From assembly GCA_050329835.1 (NCBI GenBank), contig JBHJOJ010000043.1, forward strand, positions 1-50,170: a stretch of DNA of 50,170 nt, in the 5' to 3' direction. The position numbers and the translations under genes are program-made. Positions 24,177-32,534 of this stretch are shown piece by piece; positions within the stretch are counted from its first letter, which is position 1, and each line of letters begins with the position of its first letter. Source of the stretch: JANNOG01 sp050329835 (lineage in GTDB: Bacteria; Actinomycetota; Actinomycetes; Actinomycetales; JBBAYJ01). Under the pieces are notes generated by a model, which was not told the origin of the DNA, searched no databases, and saw nothing but the letters and a program-made list of their open reading frames with translations.

Positions 24177-25295
24177 TCAGCCACCGGCGAGCCGCTCCCG
24201 CAGCCGCCCGAGGAACCCGCCGTTGCCGGCGGCGGCCATCCGGCCGGCCGGCCGGTCCTCGCCGCGCAGCTTGGCGAGCTGGGTCAGCAGCTCCTGCTGT
24301 TCCTCGTCCAGCTTGGTGGGCGTCCGCACGTCGAGGTGGACGTGGAGGTCGCCGCGCCCGCTGCCCCGCAGCCGGTGCGCCCCGAGTCCGGGGAGCACGG
24401 CCACCTCGCCGGACTGGGTGCCGGCCCGCACGTCGATGGTGCGGGGGCCGTCCAGGGTGTCGACGGGGACGGCGGCCCCCAGCGCCGCCGCCGTCATCGG
24501 CACCTCCACCATCGCGTGCAGGTCGTCGCCCTCCCGGCGCAGCGTCGGGTGGGGCCGCTGGTAGATCTCGACGTAGAGGTCACCCGGCGGACCGCCGCCG
24601 GGCCCGACCTCGCCCTGTCCGGCGAGCTGGATCCGGGTCCCGGTCTCGACCCCGGCGGGAACCCTGATGGTGAGGGCGCGCCGGGTCCGGACCCGGCCCT
24701 CGCCGGAGCACTCGTGGCAGGGGCTGGGGACGACGGTGCCGAAGCCGCCGCAGCGGGGGCACGCGCTGGTCGTCATGACCTGGCCGAGGAAGGACCGCGC
24801 CACTCGCTGCACCTGGCCCCGGCCGCCGCAGACGTCGCAGGGCTCCAGCGTCGTGCCCGGCTCGCAGCAGGTCCCGGCGCACCGCGAGCACACCTCGGCG
24901 CTGTCGACGCGGATCTCGCGGGTGCCCCCGAAGACGGCCTCGTCGAGGTCCACGTCGAGGCGCACGAGGGCGTCCTGGCCGCGCCGGGACCGCGGCACCG
25001 GCCCACGCGAGGCGCCGCCCCCGCCACCGAAGAACGTCTCGAAGAGGTCGGTGAAGGCGAAGCCGGCGCCGAAGCCGCTGGGCCCGCCGTCGCTGCCGCC
25101 GGTGTCGTAGGAGGTGCGCCGCTCGGGGTTCGACAGCACCTCGTAGGCGTGCGAGACCTCCTTGAACCGTTCCCCGGCGTCGGCCGACGGATTGACGTCG
25201 GGGTGGAGGGTGCGGGCGAGCTTGCGGTAGGCGCGCTTGATGTCCTCCGGCGTCGCGTCACGGGCGACGCCGAGGGTGGCGTAGTGGTCACTCAC
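24177..25295 (-). CDS. dnaJ: Chaperone DnaJ
   Basis: A DnaK co-chaperone. The J domain (1-70) has HPD at 31-33. A Gly/Phe-rich region with FGGGGG follows, then four zinc-finger repeats CSRC, CDVC, CPRC and CHEC between about 135 and 205. The first repeat is CSRCAGTC rather than the full CxxCxGxG. The C-terminal substrate-binding part includes PGDLYVEIYQRPH. At 372 residues it is the DnaJ2-type that pairs with hrcA rather than with dnaK-grpE. GTG at 25295 starts it, 54 bp after hrcA. Confidence 0.95.
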   Translation of the reverse strand: MSDHYATLGVARDATPEDIKRAYRKLARTLHPDVNPSADAGERFKEVSHAYEVLSNPERRTSYDTGGSDGGPSGFGAGFAFTDLFETFFGGGGGASRGPVPRSRRGQDALVRLDVDLDEAVFGGTREIRVDSAEVCSRCAGTCCEPGTTLEPCDVCGGRGQVQRVARSFLGQVMTTSACPRCGGFGTVVPSPCHECSGEGRVRTRRALTIRVPAGVETGTRIQLAGQGEVGPGGGPPGDLYVEIYQRPHPTLRREGDDLHAMVEVPMTAAALGAAVPVDTLDGPRTIDVRAGTQSGEVAVLPGLGAHRLRGSGRGDLHVHLDVRTPTKLDEEQQELLTQLAKLRGEDRPAGRMAAAGNGGFLGRLRERLAGG

Positions 25296-25349
25296 GACGG
25301 GTCACTCACGAGGGATGGACGCCCTTCTCGACGGGACAGGGGTGGGGGC

Positions 25350-26363
25350 TCAGGGTTCGAGGACCCGCGTGACGTACCGTGCCACGGCACGCACGGCGGC
25401 CATGGCGCCCGGGTAGTCCATCCGGGTCGGCCCGAGGACGCCGAGGCGGGCGACCTCGCCGCCGGTGCCGTAGCCGCTGGCGACGATCGACGCGGTGGAC
25501 AGGGTCTCGTGCGCGTTCTCGTGCCCGATCCGCACGGTCACCTCGCCCTCGGCCATCTCGTGCAGCAGGCGCAGCATGACGACCTGTTCCTCCAACGCCT
25601 CGATGAGGCCGCCGAGTTCCGAGGCGAACTCGGTGCCGCGGCGGACCAGGTGGGAGGTGCCGGCGACGACGATGCGCTCGTCGCGCTGTTCCCGGAGCAG
25701 GTCGGCGACGTCGGCCGCGAGCTCGCGCTCGACGGCGTCGGCGAGCCGGGCGCGCAGCGCGTCCACCTCGGCCGCGGCCTCGGTGAGCCGGCGGCCCTCG
25801 ACGGCGTGGTTGACGCGGGCCCGCAGCTCGCCGAGGCGGTCCACGGTCAGCGCCCGGGCGGCGGCGTCGTGGAGCTCGACGAGGCGCTGCTCGACCCGGC
25901 CGGACGTGAGGATGAGGACGAGCAGCACCCGCTGCTCGCCGACGGGCACCAGCTCGACGTGGCGGACGGCGGCCAGGGACGCCGCGGGGTACTGCACGAT
26001 GGCGGTCTGCCGGGTGAGCTGGCTGAGCAGGCGGCTGGTGCGCTCGAGGACGTCGTCGAGGCCGACCGCGCCGTCGAGGAACGCCTGGATCGCGCGGCGT
26101 TCGGCCCCGCTGAGCGGGCGCACCGCGGACAGCCGGTCGACGAACAGGCGGTACCCCTTGTCCGTCGGGATCCGCCCGGCGCTGGTGTGGGGCTGGGCGA
26201 TGTAGCCCTGCTCCTCGAGCACCGCCATGTCATTGCGCACGGTCGCGGGGCTGACGCCCAGGCCGTGGCGCTCCACGAGGGTGCGCGACCCGACGGGCTC
26301 CCGGGTCGCCACGTAGTCCTCGACGATGGCCCGGAGCACGGCGAGGCGCCGGTCATCGTTCAC
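25350..26363 (-). CDS. hrcA: Heat-inducible transcription repressor HrcA
   Basis: HrcA represses class I heat-shock genes by binding CIRCE sites; folding by GroEL keeps it active. The start RRLAVLRAIVEDYVATREPVGSRTL is the winged-helix N-terminus, with VSPATVRNDMAVLEEQGYIAQPHTSAGRIPTDKGYR near 40-75. The C-terminal half is the regulatory domain. GTG at 26363 follows GAGAGGTGG. A CIRCE-like repeat lies about 45 bp upstream (26408-26434), so hrcA and dnaJ are probably autoregulated. Confidence 0.95.
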   Translation of the reverse strand: MNDDRRLAVLRAIVEDYVATREPVGSRTLVERHGLGVSPATVRNDMAVLEEQGYIAQPHTSAGRIPTDKGYRLFVDRLSAVRPLSGAERRAIQAFLDGAVGLDDVLERTSRLLSQLTRQTAIVQYPAASLAAVRHVELVPVGEQRVLLVLILTSGRVEQRLVELHDAAARALTVDRLGELRARVNHAVEGRRLTEAAAEVDALRARLADAVERELAADVADLLREQRDERIVVAGTSHLVRRGTEFASELGGLIEALEEQVVMLRLLHEMAEGEVTVRIGHENAHETLSTASIVASGYGTGGEVARLGVLGPTRMDYPGAMAAVRAVARYVTRVLEP

Positions 26364-26407
26364 GTCGCCACCTCTCCCCCGGGATTCGGGTCGTCGCGCG
26401 CCGGGCA

Positions 26408-26434
26408 CTGGCACTTGGTGCGGTCGAGTGCCAG
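26408..26434. promoter_or_regulatory. CIRCE element (HrcA operator)
   Basis: CTGGCACTT-N9-GAGTGCCAG has the 9-9-9 geometry of CIRCE (TTAGCACTC-N9-GAGTGCTAA) and keeps the GCACT...AGTGC core. The arms here pair at 8 of 9 positions. It lies just upstream of hrcA in the correct place for autoregulation. Confidence 0.85.
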
Positions 26435-26534
26435 CTTACGCCCGGCGGCATCCGCCGGCCGGTAGGGATGACCCCCTGGTGGGACGGTGGTTCGCCGCCT
26501 GGAGCCGGAGCGACTGCCTTCCTACGGTGGACCC

Positions 26535-27185
26535 ATGACGACGAACCCCCCCGACTCCCCCGAGCCGGCCGGGACCTCGGCCGACCCGATGCCACCGGCC
26601 GCTCCGGACGGACCGGCTGCCCCGCCCGCTGCTCCGGTCACGCCGGAACCGGCCGCATCGGCTTCCCCCTCGGGGGCTCCCCTCCCACCGGAACCGGCCG
26701 GGTCGGCTCCCCTGCCGGCGGCTCCCCTCCCACCGGAACCGGTCGCCCCCCCTCCCCCGCCGACCGCACCCCCCGCGGCCGCACCCCCCGTGCTCGCCCC
26801 GGTGCCCGGACCTCGACCGATGGACCCGAACGACGAGAAGACGTGGGCGGTCCTCACCCACCTGTCGCCGCTGCTCGGCTTCGTCACCGGCGTCCTGTTC
26901 GCGGCGCCGCTGGTCCTGTACTTCGTCCTCAAGGACCGGGGGCCCTTCATCCGGCACCACGTGACGGAGTCCCTCAACGCGCTGCTGTCGCTCGCGCTCT
27001 ACAGCGTCGCCCTCGGCGTGATCCTCACCCTGTTCACGGTCGTGACCCTCGGGATCGGGGCGTTCGCCTTCGCGCTCTACGCGCCCCTGGGCATCGTGGC
27101 GGCGGTCTTCTGGGTGATCGCGGCGGTCGAGACGAGCCGCGGCCGCTGGTACCGCTACCCGCTGGTGATCCGCTTCGTCCACTGA
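26535..27185 (+). CDS. DUF4870 membrane protein with long Pro-rich N-terminus
   Basis: The 216-residue protein has a 95-residue, disordered Pro/Ala-rich N-terminus with repeats such as APLPPEPAGS and APLPPEPVAP. The DUF4870 core begins DEKTWAVLTHLSPLLGF, continues VLKDRGPFIRHHVTESLNALLS, and contains three or so membrane segments ending near FVH. DUF4870 proteins (Tic20-like fold) are small inner-membrane proteins of unknown function. ATG at 26535 is chosen; a second DUF4870 gene follows on the same strand. The Pro-rich part would face the cytoplasm. Confidence 0.8.
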   Translation: MTTNPPDSPEPAGTSADPMPPAAPDGPAAPPAAPVTPEPAASASPSGAPLPPEPAGSAPLPAAPLPPEPVAPPPPPTAPPAAAPPVLAPVPGPRPMDPNDEKTWAVLTHLSPLLGFVTGVLFAAPLVLYFVLKDRGPFIRHHVTESLNALLSLALYSVALGVILTLFTVVTLGIGAFAFALYAPLGIVAAVFWVIAAVETSRGRWYRYPLVIRFVH

Positions 27186-27236
27186 CGGCATCCCGAGCCA
27201 CGCCCGTCCCGAGGACGGCATCCCGAGCCACGCCCG
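27184..27236. repeat. Two tandem 30-bp units
   Basis: GACGGCATCCCGAGCCACGC plus CCG occurs at 27184-27206 and again at 27214-27236, period 30 bp, beginning at the stop codon of the first DUF4870 gene. The two units are identical over 23 bp. This leads directly into the long hairpin at 27245. Confidence 0.75.
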
Positions 27237-27244
27237 GCCCATCA

Positions 27245-27308
27245 TGATCGAACTCATGCGAGGGCAGGTCCGCGGGGCCGGGGACCTGCCCTCGCATGAG
27301 TTCGATCA
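27245..27308. repeat. Perfect 27-bp inverted repeat, 10-nt loop
   Basis: The arm 27245-27271 (starting TGATCGAACTCATGCGAGGG) is exactly complementary to 27282-27308, with loop GCGGGGCCGG. No T-run follows, so it is not a classical rho-independent terminator, though actinobacterial terminators may lack one. It lies 59 bp after the stop of one DUF4870 gene and 112 bp before the start of the next. Its length and perfect pairing are unusual and could reflect a terminator, a repetitive palindrome or a nuclease/processing site. Confidence 0.85.
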
Positions 27309-27420
27309 GCGGAGAGGACTGACGGCGGGACGACACGAGATCAGCGCCACGCCCGGATCCTCCACACGCAGAGGGCGGTGCGCACTAACGTTCGGCTCGC
27401 CCGACCGACAGGAGGTCACC

Positions 27421-27897
27421 ATGAGCACCCCCGAGACGCCGCAGACCCCCGACACCCCGCCGAGCGGAGGGTACAGCGCGCCGCCGCCTCCTCAGGGCGG
27501 GTACTCCGCACCCCCGCCGCCGCCGGGCGGCTACGCCGGACCGCCGGCACCGCAGCCCCCGGCCGGGGCACCCGTGTCCGAGTCCGACGAGCGCACCTGG
27601 GCGATGCTGGGCCACATCGGCGGCATCCTCATCGGCTTCATCGCCGGCCTCATCGTGTACCTGGTCTACAAGGACCGGTCGGAGTACCTCAAGCGACAGG
27701 GCGCCGAGGCGCTGAACTTCCAGATCACGATCGCCATCGCCTACGTGGTGAGCTCGATCCTGACCTTCGTGGTGATCGGCGTCCTCACCTGGATCGCGGC
27801 CATCGTCGTGCAGATCATCTTCGGGATCATCGCCGGCCTGGCGGCCAACAAGCACGAGGACTACCGCTACCCGTTCGCCATCCGCCTCGTCAAGTGA
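27421..27897 (+). CDS. DUF4870 membrane protein with Gly-Tyr-Pro repeats
   Basis: The 158-residue protein starts with a disordered segment of GGYSAPPPP-type repeats (residues about 18-45), then the DUF4870 core: DERTWAMLGHIGGILIGFIAGLIVYLVYKDRSEY, KRQGAEALNFQI, and two hydrophobic helices ending PFAIRLVK. ATG at 27421 follows AGGAGGT with ideal spacing. Its membrane core resembles the preceding gene's, so they are probably old paralogues. It overlaps the convergent hemW by 8 nt. Confidence 0.85.
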   Translation: MSTPETPQTPDTPPSGGYSAPPPPQGGYSAPPPPPGGYAGPPAPQPPAGAPVSESDERTWAMLGHIGGILIGFIAGLIVYLVYKDRSEYLKRQGAEALNFQITIAIAYVVSSILTFVVIGVLTWIAAIVVQIIFGIIAGLAANKHEDYRYPFAIRLVK

Positions 27898-29170
27898 CCC
27901 CGGCCGCGAGCCGGCCGGACGCCTCCCGGGTCCCGGTCAACTCGCGGGTCACGACGTCGGCGAGCAGCCGTCCGCGCCGGGTGGGGACCACCCGCCCGGC
28001 CCGGGCGGCTTCGCCGTCCACCAGCCCGTCGGCCACCAGACCCGCGACCGCGGTCGGCGACACGTCCTCCGCGGTCACGGCCAGCCCCTCCGCCAGCCGG
28101 CTGCGGAGCATCACCCGCTCCACCCGTCGCTGCCCGGGGTCGAGGACCTCCCGGGCCTCGGCCGGGCTGCGTCCGGCCGAGACCGCCGCCGCCCAGGGCC
28201 GCGGGTGCCGGACGTTCCACCACCGCACCCCCCCGACGTGGCTGTGCGCACCGGGCCCGATCCCCCACCAGTCGTCGTCCCGCCAGTACCCGAGGTTGTG
28301 GCGGCAGGCGTCGGCGGACGTGCGGGCCCAGTTGCTGATCTCGTACCAGCGGTAGCCGGCGGCGCCGAGCACGTCGTCGGCCAGCTCGTACCGGTCGGCC
28401 TGGTCGTCGGCCCAGTCGTCCGGATCCGGCAGCGCCACCTCGCCGCGGCGCACCCGGGCCGCCAGCCGCGTCCCCGGCTCGACCGTCAGCGCGTACGCCG
28501 ACACGTGGTCGGGGCCCGCCGCCACGGCGGTGTCCAGGCTCGCCCGCCAGTCGGCGAGCGACTCCCCCGGCGTGCCGTAGATGAGGTCGAGGCTGACCGT
28601 CAGCCCGGCGTCCCGCGCCCAGCGGACGACCTCGGGGATCCGCCGCGGGTCGTGGGTCCGGTCGAGCAGGGCGAGGACGTGCGGCACCGCGGACTGCATG
28701 CCGAAGGAGACCCGGGTGTACCCCCCGACGGCCAGGGCTGCCAGGGACCGCGGGGTGACCGAGTCGGGGTTGGCCTCGGTCGTGACCTCGGCACCGGGGG
28801 CCAGGCCGAACCGATCGGCGAGACCCGCCAGCAGCCGCACCAGGTCGGCGGCCGGCAGCTCGGTGGGGGTGCCGCCACCGAGGAACACCGTGCTCAGCGG
28901 GCGGCGCAGCAGGCCGGTCCGGTCGAGGACGTCCCGGGCGAGGTCCGCCTCGGCCAGGGCGGTGCCGGCGAACCCGGCGCGGGTCGCCCCCGCGTCCGGG
29001 CCCAGCTCGCCGCCGGTGAAGGTCGTGAAGTCGCAGTACCCGCACCGGACCCGGCAGAACGGGACGTGCACGTACACCCCGAACGCCCGGCCGGCGGCGC
29101 CGTCGGCGGCCGTGGCGGGCAGCGCCCCGTCGGCAGGGGCGGGTTCCCCCGCCGGGGAGCGGCCCGGCAT
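27890..29170 (-). CDS. hemW: Radical SAM heme chaperone HemW (coproporphyrinogen oxidase-like)
   Basis: A radical SAM protein that handles heme for respiratory enzymes in those studied. The iron-sulphur motif CRVRCGYC lies near 39-46, followed by FLGGGTPT near 93, TTEANPDSV, RVSFGMQS, and YGTPGES. The C-terminal HemN_C domain follows. The 426 residues are normal. Start ATG at 29170 overlaps the stop of the MOSC gene by one base. It is downstream of lepA, as in most actinomycetes, with the MOSC gene in between. Confidence 0.93.
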   Translation of the reverse strand: MPGRSPAGEPAPADGALPATAADGAAGRAFGVYVHVPFCRVRCGYCDFTTFTGGELGPDAGATRAGFAGTALAEADLARDVLDRTGLLRRPLSTVFLGGGTPTELPAADLVRLLAGLADRFGLAPGAEVTTEANPDSVTPRSLAALAVGGYTRVSFGMQSAVPHVLALLDRTHDPRRIPEVVRWARDAGLTVSLDLIYGTPGESLADWRASLDTAVAAGPDHVSAYALTVEPGTRLAARVRRGEVALPDPDDWADDQADRYELADDVLGAAGYRWYEISNWARTSADACRHNLGYWRDDDWWGIGPGAHSHVGGVRWWNVRHPRPWAAAVSAGRSPAEAREVLDPGQRRVERVMLRSRLAEGLAVTAEDVSPTAVAGLVADGLVDGEAARAGRVVPTRRGRLLADVVTRELTGTREASGRLAAGVT

Positions 29171-29898
29171 CAGGCTCGCTGCAGCGCCCGGACGGCGGCG
29201 GCGTGCACCACCGGCTGGAGCCGGACCTCGCCGGCGGCGTGGGCGTCGAGCAGGGCCCGGGCGTCATCCGGCGACTGCTCGCGGAACCAGCGCCCGATCG
29301 TCACACCGTGGGCCGGGCGCGCCACCACGGTCACCGGGTCGCCGGCCGTGACCGTCCCCGGCTCGAGGACCCGAAGGTAGGTGCCGGTCAGCCCCTTCGC
29401 GTGGAAGCGCTTGACCCACTGCGGCTCCCCCATCCGGGCGGCGAACTTGGCGCACGGGGTGCGCGGGCTCGTGGCCTCGAGCAGGGGTCCGGCGCCGGGC
29501 TCGCCGACCCGCCACCGCTCGCCGACGACGGCGCCCGTGGCGTCGACGCCCGCGACCCGGAGGTTCTCGCCGAAGAGCCCGGGCGGGATCTCGCGCTCCA
29601 GCTCGGCGACCCACACGTCCGCGTCCTCGTCCGAGTAGGCGTAGACGGCCTGGTCAGGGCCGCCGTGGTAGCGGATGTCGACGATGACGTCGCCCTCGAC
29701 GCCCAGCGGGCCGACAGCGGCGGGGCCACCGAGGGGCAGCTTGCCGATCCCGGAGTCGCCGTACTCCCCCGACGGGGGGTGCAGCTGCCGGACGGCCTCA
29801 CGGGCGGCGCAGACGGCAGTGAGGCTGCCGGCGGCGAGCGGCGTCGCCGGTCCGGCCCCGGGCTCGGCGCCCGGCCCGGTCACCGGCGAGGCGGTCAC
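29170..29898 (-). CDS. MOSC-domain protein (YiiM-like)
   Basis: The 242-residue protein has YHGGPDQAVYAYSDEDAD, FGENLRV, GERWRVG and the Cys-containing TPCAKFAARMG near 155, all features of MOSC sulphur-carrier/ molybdenum-cofactor-binding proteins of the YiiM branch, which in E. coli reduces N-hydroxylated compounds. GTG at 29898 overlaps the lepA stop as GTGA; the first 25 residues are nonconserved and a later start is possible. It lies inside the lepA-hemW pair. Confidence 0.85.
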   Translation of the reverse strand: MTASPVTGPGAEPGAGPATPLAAGSLTAVCAAREAVRQLHPPSGEYGDSGIGKLPLGGPAAVGPLGVEGDVIVDIRYHGGPDQAVYAYSDEDADVWVAELEREIPPGLFGENLRVAGVDATGAVVGERWRVGEPGAGPLLEATSPRTPCAKFAARMGEPQWVKRFHAKGLTGTYLRVLEPGTVTAGDPVTVVARPAHGVTIGRWFREQSPDDARALLDAHAAGEVRLQPVVHAAAVRALQRA

Positions 29899-31766
29899 CG
29901 GCGGGCCTCGGCCTTCTCGGTCTTGGCCCCGCCCCCGGCGTCGGAGGACAGTGCGGCGATGAAGGCCTCCTGGGGGACCTCGACCCGGCCGACCATCTTC
30001 ATCCGCTTCTTGCCCTCCTTCTGCTTCTCCAGCAGCTTCCGCTTGCGGGTGATGTCGCCGCCGTAGCACTTGGCGAGGACGTCCTTGCGCAGGGCGCGGA
30101 TGTTCTCGCGGGCGATGATGCGGGAGCCGATGGCGGCCTGGATGGGGACCTCGAACTGCTGGCGCGGGATGAGTTCCTTGAGCTTGCCGGCCATGGCGAC
30201 GCCGTACGGGTAGGCCTTGTCCTTGTGGACGATGGCGCTGAACGCGTCGACGGTCTCGCCCTGCAGCAGGATGTCGACCTTGACGAGGTCGGCGGTCTGC
30301 TCGCCGGACAGCTCGTAGTCGAAGCTGGCGTACCCGCGGGTGCGGGACTTGAGGACGTCGAAGAAGTCGAACACGATCTCCGCCAGCGGCAGGGTGTAGC
30401 GCATCTCGACCCGGGCCTCCGACAGGTAGTCCATGCCCCCGAGGACGCCGCGCCGGGACTGGCAGAGGTCCATGATCGCGCCGATGTACTCGCTCGGCGC
30501 GATGACCGTCGACCTGACGACCGGCTCGTGGACCTCCTGAATCTTGCCGGCCGGGTACTCCGAGGGGTTCATGACCACGCGCTCGCTGCGGTCCTCCATG
30601 GTCACCCGGTAGACGACGTTCGGCGCGGTCGAGATGAGGTCGAGGCCGAATTCCCGCTCCAGCCGCTCCCGGACGATCTCGAGGTGGAGCAGGCCGAGGA
30701 AGCCGCACCGGAACCCGAACCCCAGCGCCGCGGACGTCTCGGGCTCGAAGGTCAGCGCGGCGTCGTTGAGCTTGAGCTTGTCGAGGGCGTCCCGCAGGTC
30801 CGGGTAGTCCGAGCCGTCGACCGGGTACAGCCCGGAGAAGACCATGGGTTTGGGGTCGGCGTAGCCGGAGAGCTGGGTCGTCGCGCCCTTGGCGGCGGTG
30901 GTGACGGTGTCGCCGACCTTGGACTGGCGGACGTCCTTGACCCCGGTGATGAGGTAGCCGACCTCGCCCGCGCAGAGCCCGGTCGACGGCTCGGGCTCCG
31001 GGCTGATGACGCCGATCTCCAGCAGGTCGTGCTGGGCCTTCGTCGACATCATGGCGATCCGCTCGCGCGCGGACAGCCGCCCGTCGACCACCCGGACGTA
31101 GGTGACCACGCCCCGGTAGCTGTCGTAGACGCTGTCGAAGATCATCGCGCGGCACGGGGCGTCCGGGTCGCCGGCAGGGGCGGGCACCTCCCGGACGATC
31201 CGGTCCAGCAGCGGCTCGACGCCCTCGCCGGTCTTGCCCGAGACCCGCAGGCACTCCGCCGGGTCGATGCCGAGCAGGCCGGCCAGCTCCTCGGCGTACA
31301 GGTCGGGCTGGGCCGCGGGCAGGTCGATCTTGTTGAGGACCGGGACGATGGCGAGGTCGTTCTCCATGGCCAGGTACAGGTTGGCCAGGGTCTGCGCCTC
31401 GATGCCCTGGGCGGCGTCGACCAGCAGGACCGCGCCCTCGCAGGCGGCGAGCGAACGGGACACCTCGTACGAGAAGTCGACGTGCCCGGGAGTGTCGATC
31501 ATGTTGAGTGCGTAGGTGCCGCCGTCCCCGGACTGCCACGGCATCCGGACGGCCTGGGACTTGATCGTGATGCCCCGCTCCCGCTCGATGTCCATCCGGT
31601 CGAGGTACTGGGCCCGCATCTTGCGGGCCTCGACGACGCCGGTGATCTGGAGCATCCGGTCGGCCAGCGTCGACTTGCCGTGGTCGATGTGGGCGATGAT
31701 GCAGAAGTTGCGGATCCGCTCCTGCGGGGTCGCCGCCACCGGCTGCGGGGTCGGGGCTGGGGGCAC
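29895..31766 (-). CDS. lepA: Elongation factor 4
   Basis: LepA is a ribosome-bound GTPase implicated in back-translocation and 30S assembly. The 623 residues show HIDHGKST near 25, ERGITIKSQAV, DTPGHVDF near 95, and G4 NKID in VPVLNKIDLP. The C-terminal part includes the LepA-specific tail with YGGDITRKRKLLEKQKEGKKRMK near 590. GTG at 31766 begins the nonconserved 18-residue lead. It is usually adjacent to rpsT; here 14 kb of accessory genes intervene. Confidence 0.97.
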   Translation of the reverse strand: MPPAPTPQPVAATPQERIRNFCIIAHIDHGKSTLADRMLQITGVVEARKMRAQYLDRMDIERERGITIKSQAVRMPWQSGDGGTYALNMIDTPGHVDFSYEVSRSLAACEGAVLLVDAAQGIEAQTLANLYLAMENDLAIVPVLNKIDLPAAQPDLYAEELAGLLGIDPAECLRVSGKTGEGVEPLLDRIVREVPAPAGDPDAPCRAMIFDSVYDSYRGVVTYVRVVDGRLSARERIAMMSTKAQHDLLEIGVISPEPEPSTGLCAGEVGYLITGVKDVRQSKVGDTVTTAAKGATTQLSGYADPKPMVFSGLYPVDGSDYPDLRDALDKLKLNDAALTFEPETSAALGFGFRCGFLGLLHLEIVRERLEREFGLDLISTAPNVVYRVTMEDRSERVVMNPSEYPAGKIQEVHEPVVRSTVIAPSEYIGAIMDLCQSRRGVLGGMDYLSEARVEMRYTLPLAEIVFDFFDVLKSRTRGYASFDYELSGEQTADLVKVDILLQGETVDAFSAIVHKDKAYPYGVAMAGKLKELIPRQQFEVPIQAAIGSRIIARENIRALRKDVLAKCYGGDITRKRKLLEKQKEGKKRMKMVGRVEVPQEAFIAALSSDAGGGAKTEKAEARR

Positions 31767-31812
31767 GCCTCATGGTGTCACGGGCGGCGCCGGCGCCCGT
31801 GCGTACCGGACC

Positions 31813-32409
31813 TCACCCAGCCGCCGGGGATCCCGCCGGACCCAGCCGGTCGTCGACCGCTCGGGCGAGGAGCCGCCGGGCCCGCGAGCGGTCGAGCGAC
31901 CCTGCGAGGCACCGCGACAGCAGTCCGTCCACCAGGGCACTCAGCAGCTCGGCCTCGTCGTGCGCGTCGGCGTCCGAACGGATGGATCCGTCCCGTTGCC
32001 CCTCGCCGATGCAGGCCGCGATCGCCGTGGTCCAGGTCCCGCTCACGCGGCGGACCCGCGCCCTGAGGTCCCGGTCGAAGACCGCGCCGGCGGTGAGCTC
32101 GTTCCACACGACGGAGTTGGCGCGGGCGCGTGCCGACCCGCCGAGTTCGGACAGGAGCGCCCGGTCCAGGCGGGCGCGAGCCGACTCGCCGGGCCGCGGC
32201 GGGCGGACCAGGGAGGACGGCTCGAGCGAATCCGCGTAGCTCATGGTCGCCTCGAGGAGTCCGGCCCTGCTGCCGAAGTGGTAATAGACGAGCGACGCGG
32301 CGACCCCCACGCGAGCGGCGACGTCCTCGACGCGCAGTCCGGCGAGACCCTTCTCGGCGATCACCGTCCAGGAGGCCTGCACCAGTCGGTCCCGCTTGCT
32401 CTGCGCCAC
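31813..32409 (-). CDS. TetR/AcrR-family regulator
   Basis: The 198-residue protein opens with a TetR helix-turn-helix domain: RDRLVQASWTVIAEKGLAGLRVEDVAARVGVAASLVYYHFGSRAGLL. The ligand-binding part is not assignable. It is divergent from the GNAT gene, and a long palindrome containing two possible registers lies between (32486-32509), so it probably controls GNAT and NCS1 permease transcription as well as its own. Confidence 0.9.
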   Translation of the reverse strand: MAQSKRDRLVQASWTVIAEKGLAGLRVEDVAARVGVAASLVYYHFGSRAGLLEATMSYADSLEPSSLVRPPRPGESARARLDRALLSELGGSARARANSVVWNELTAGAVFDRDLRARVRRVSGTWTTAIAACIGEGQRDGSIRSDADAHDEAELLSALVDGLLSRCLAGSLDRSRARRLLARAVDDRLGPAGSPAAG

Positions 32410-32485
32410 CGTCCGAGCCTAGGGCCGGCCGGCGAGGGGGCCAGGGCCTCTTGACTGATGATCGCCTCAGTGACACGGTCCTGCG

Positions 32486-32509
32486 TACTGACTGACTTTT
32501 CAGTCAGTA
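32486..32509. promoter_or_regulatory. TetR operator candidate
   Basis: TACTGACTG-ACTTTT-CAGTCAGTA has perfect 9-bp arms; shifting register gives TGACTGA-CTTT-TCAGTCA, also perfect. It lies 26 bp before the GNAT start codon and 77 bp before the TetR start codon, on the intergenic side of both. Confidence 0.7.
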
Positions 32510-32534
32510 ACACCGTCGCACACCGGAGCCGCTC

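Noticed and set aside
22800..26465. A 1221-codon open frame on the plus strand.
   Set aside because: It is antisense to phoH, the HIT gene, dnaJ and hrcA, all of which have clear domains; the translation is low-complexity and typical of high-GC shadows.
27244..27420. An in-frame upstream start (MIELMRGQV...) for the second DUF4870 gene inside the hairpin.
   Set aside because: It lies in the 27-bp stem, while the ATG at 27421 has an ideal AGGAGGT and the family's normal start.
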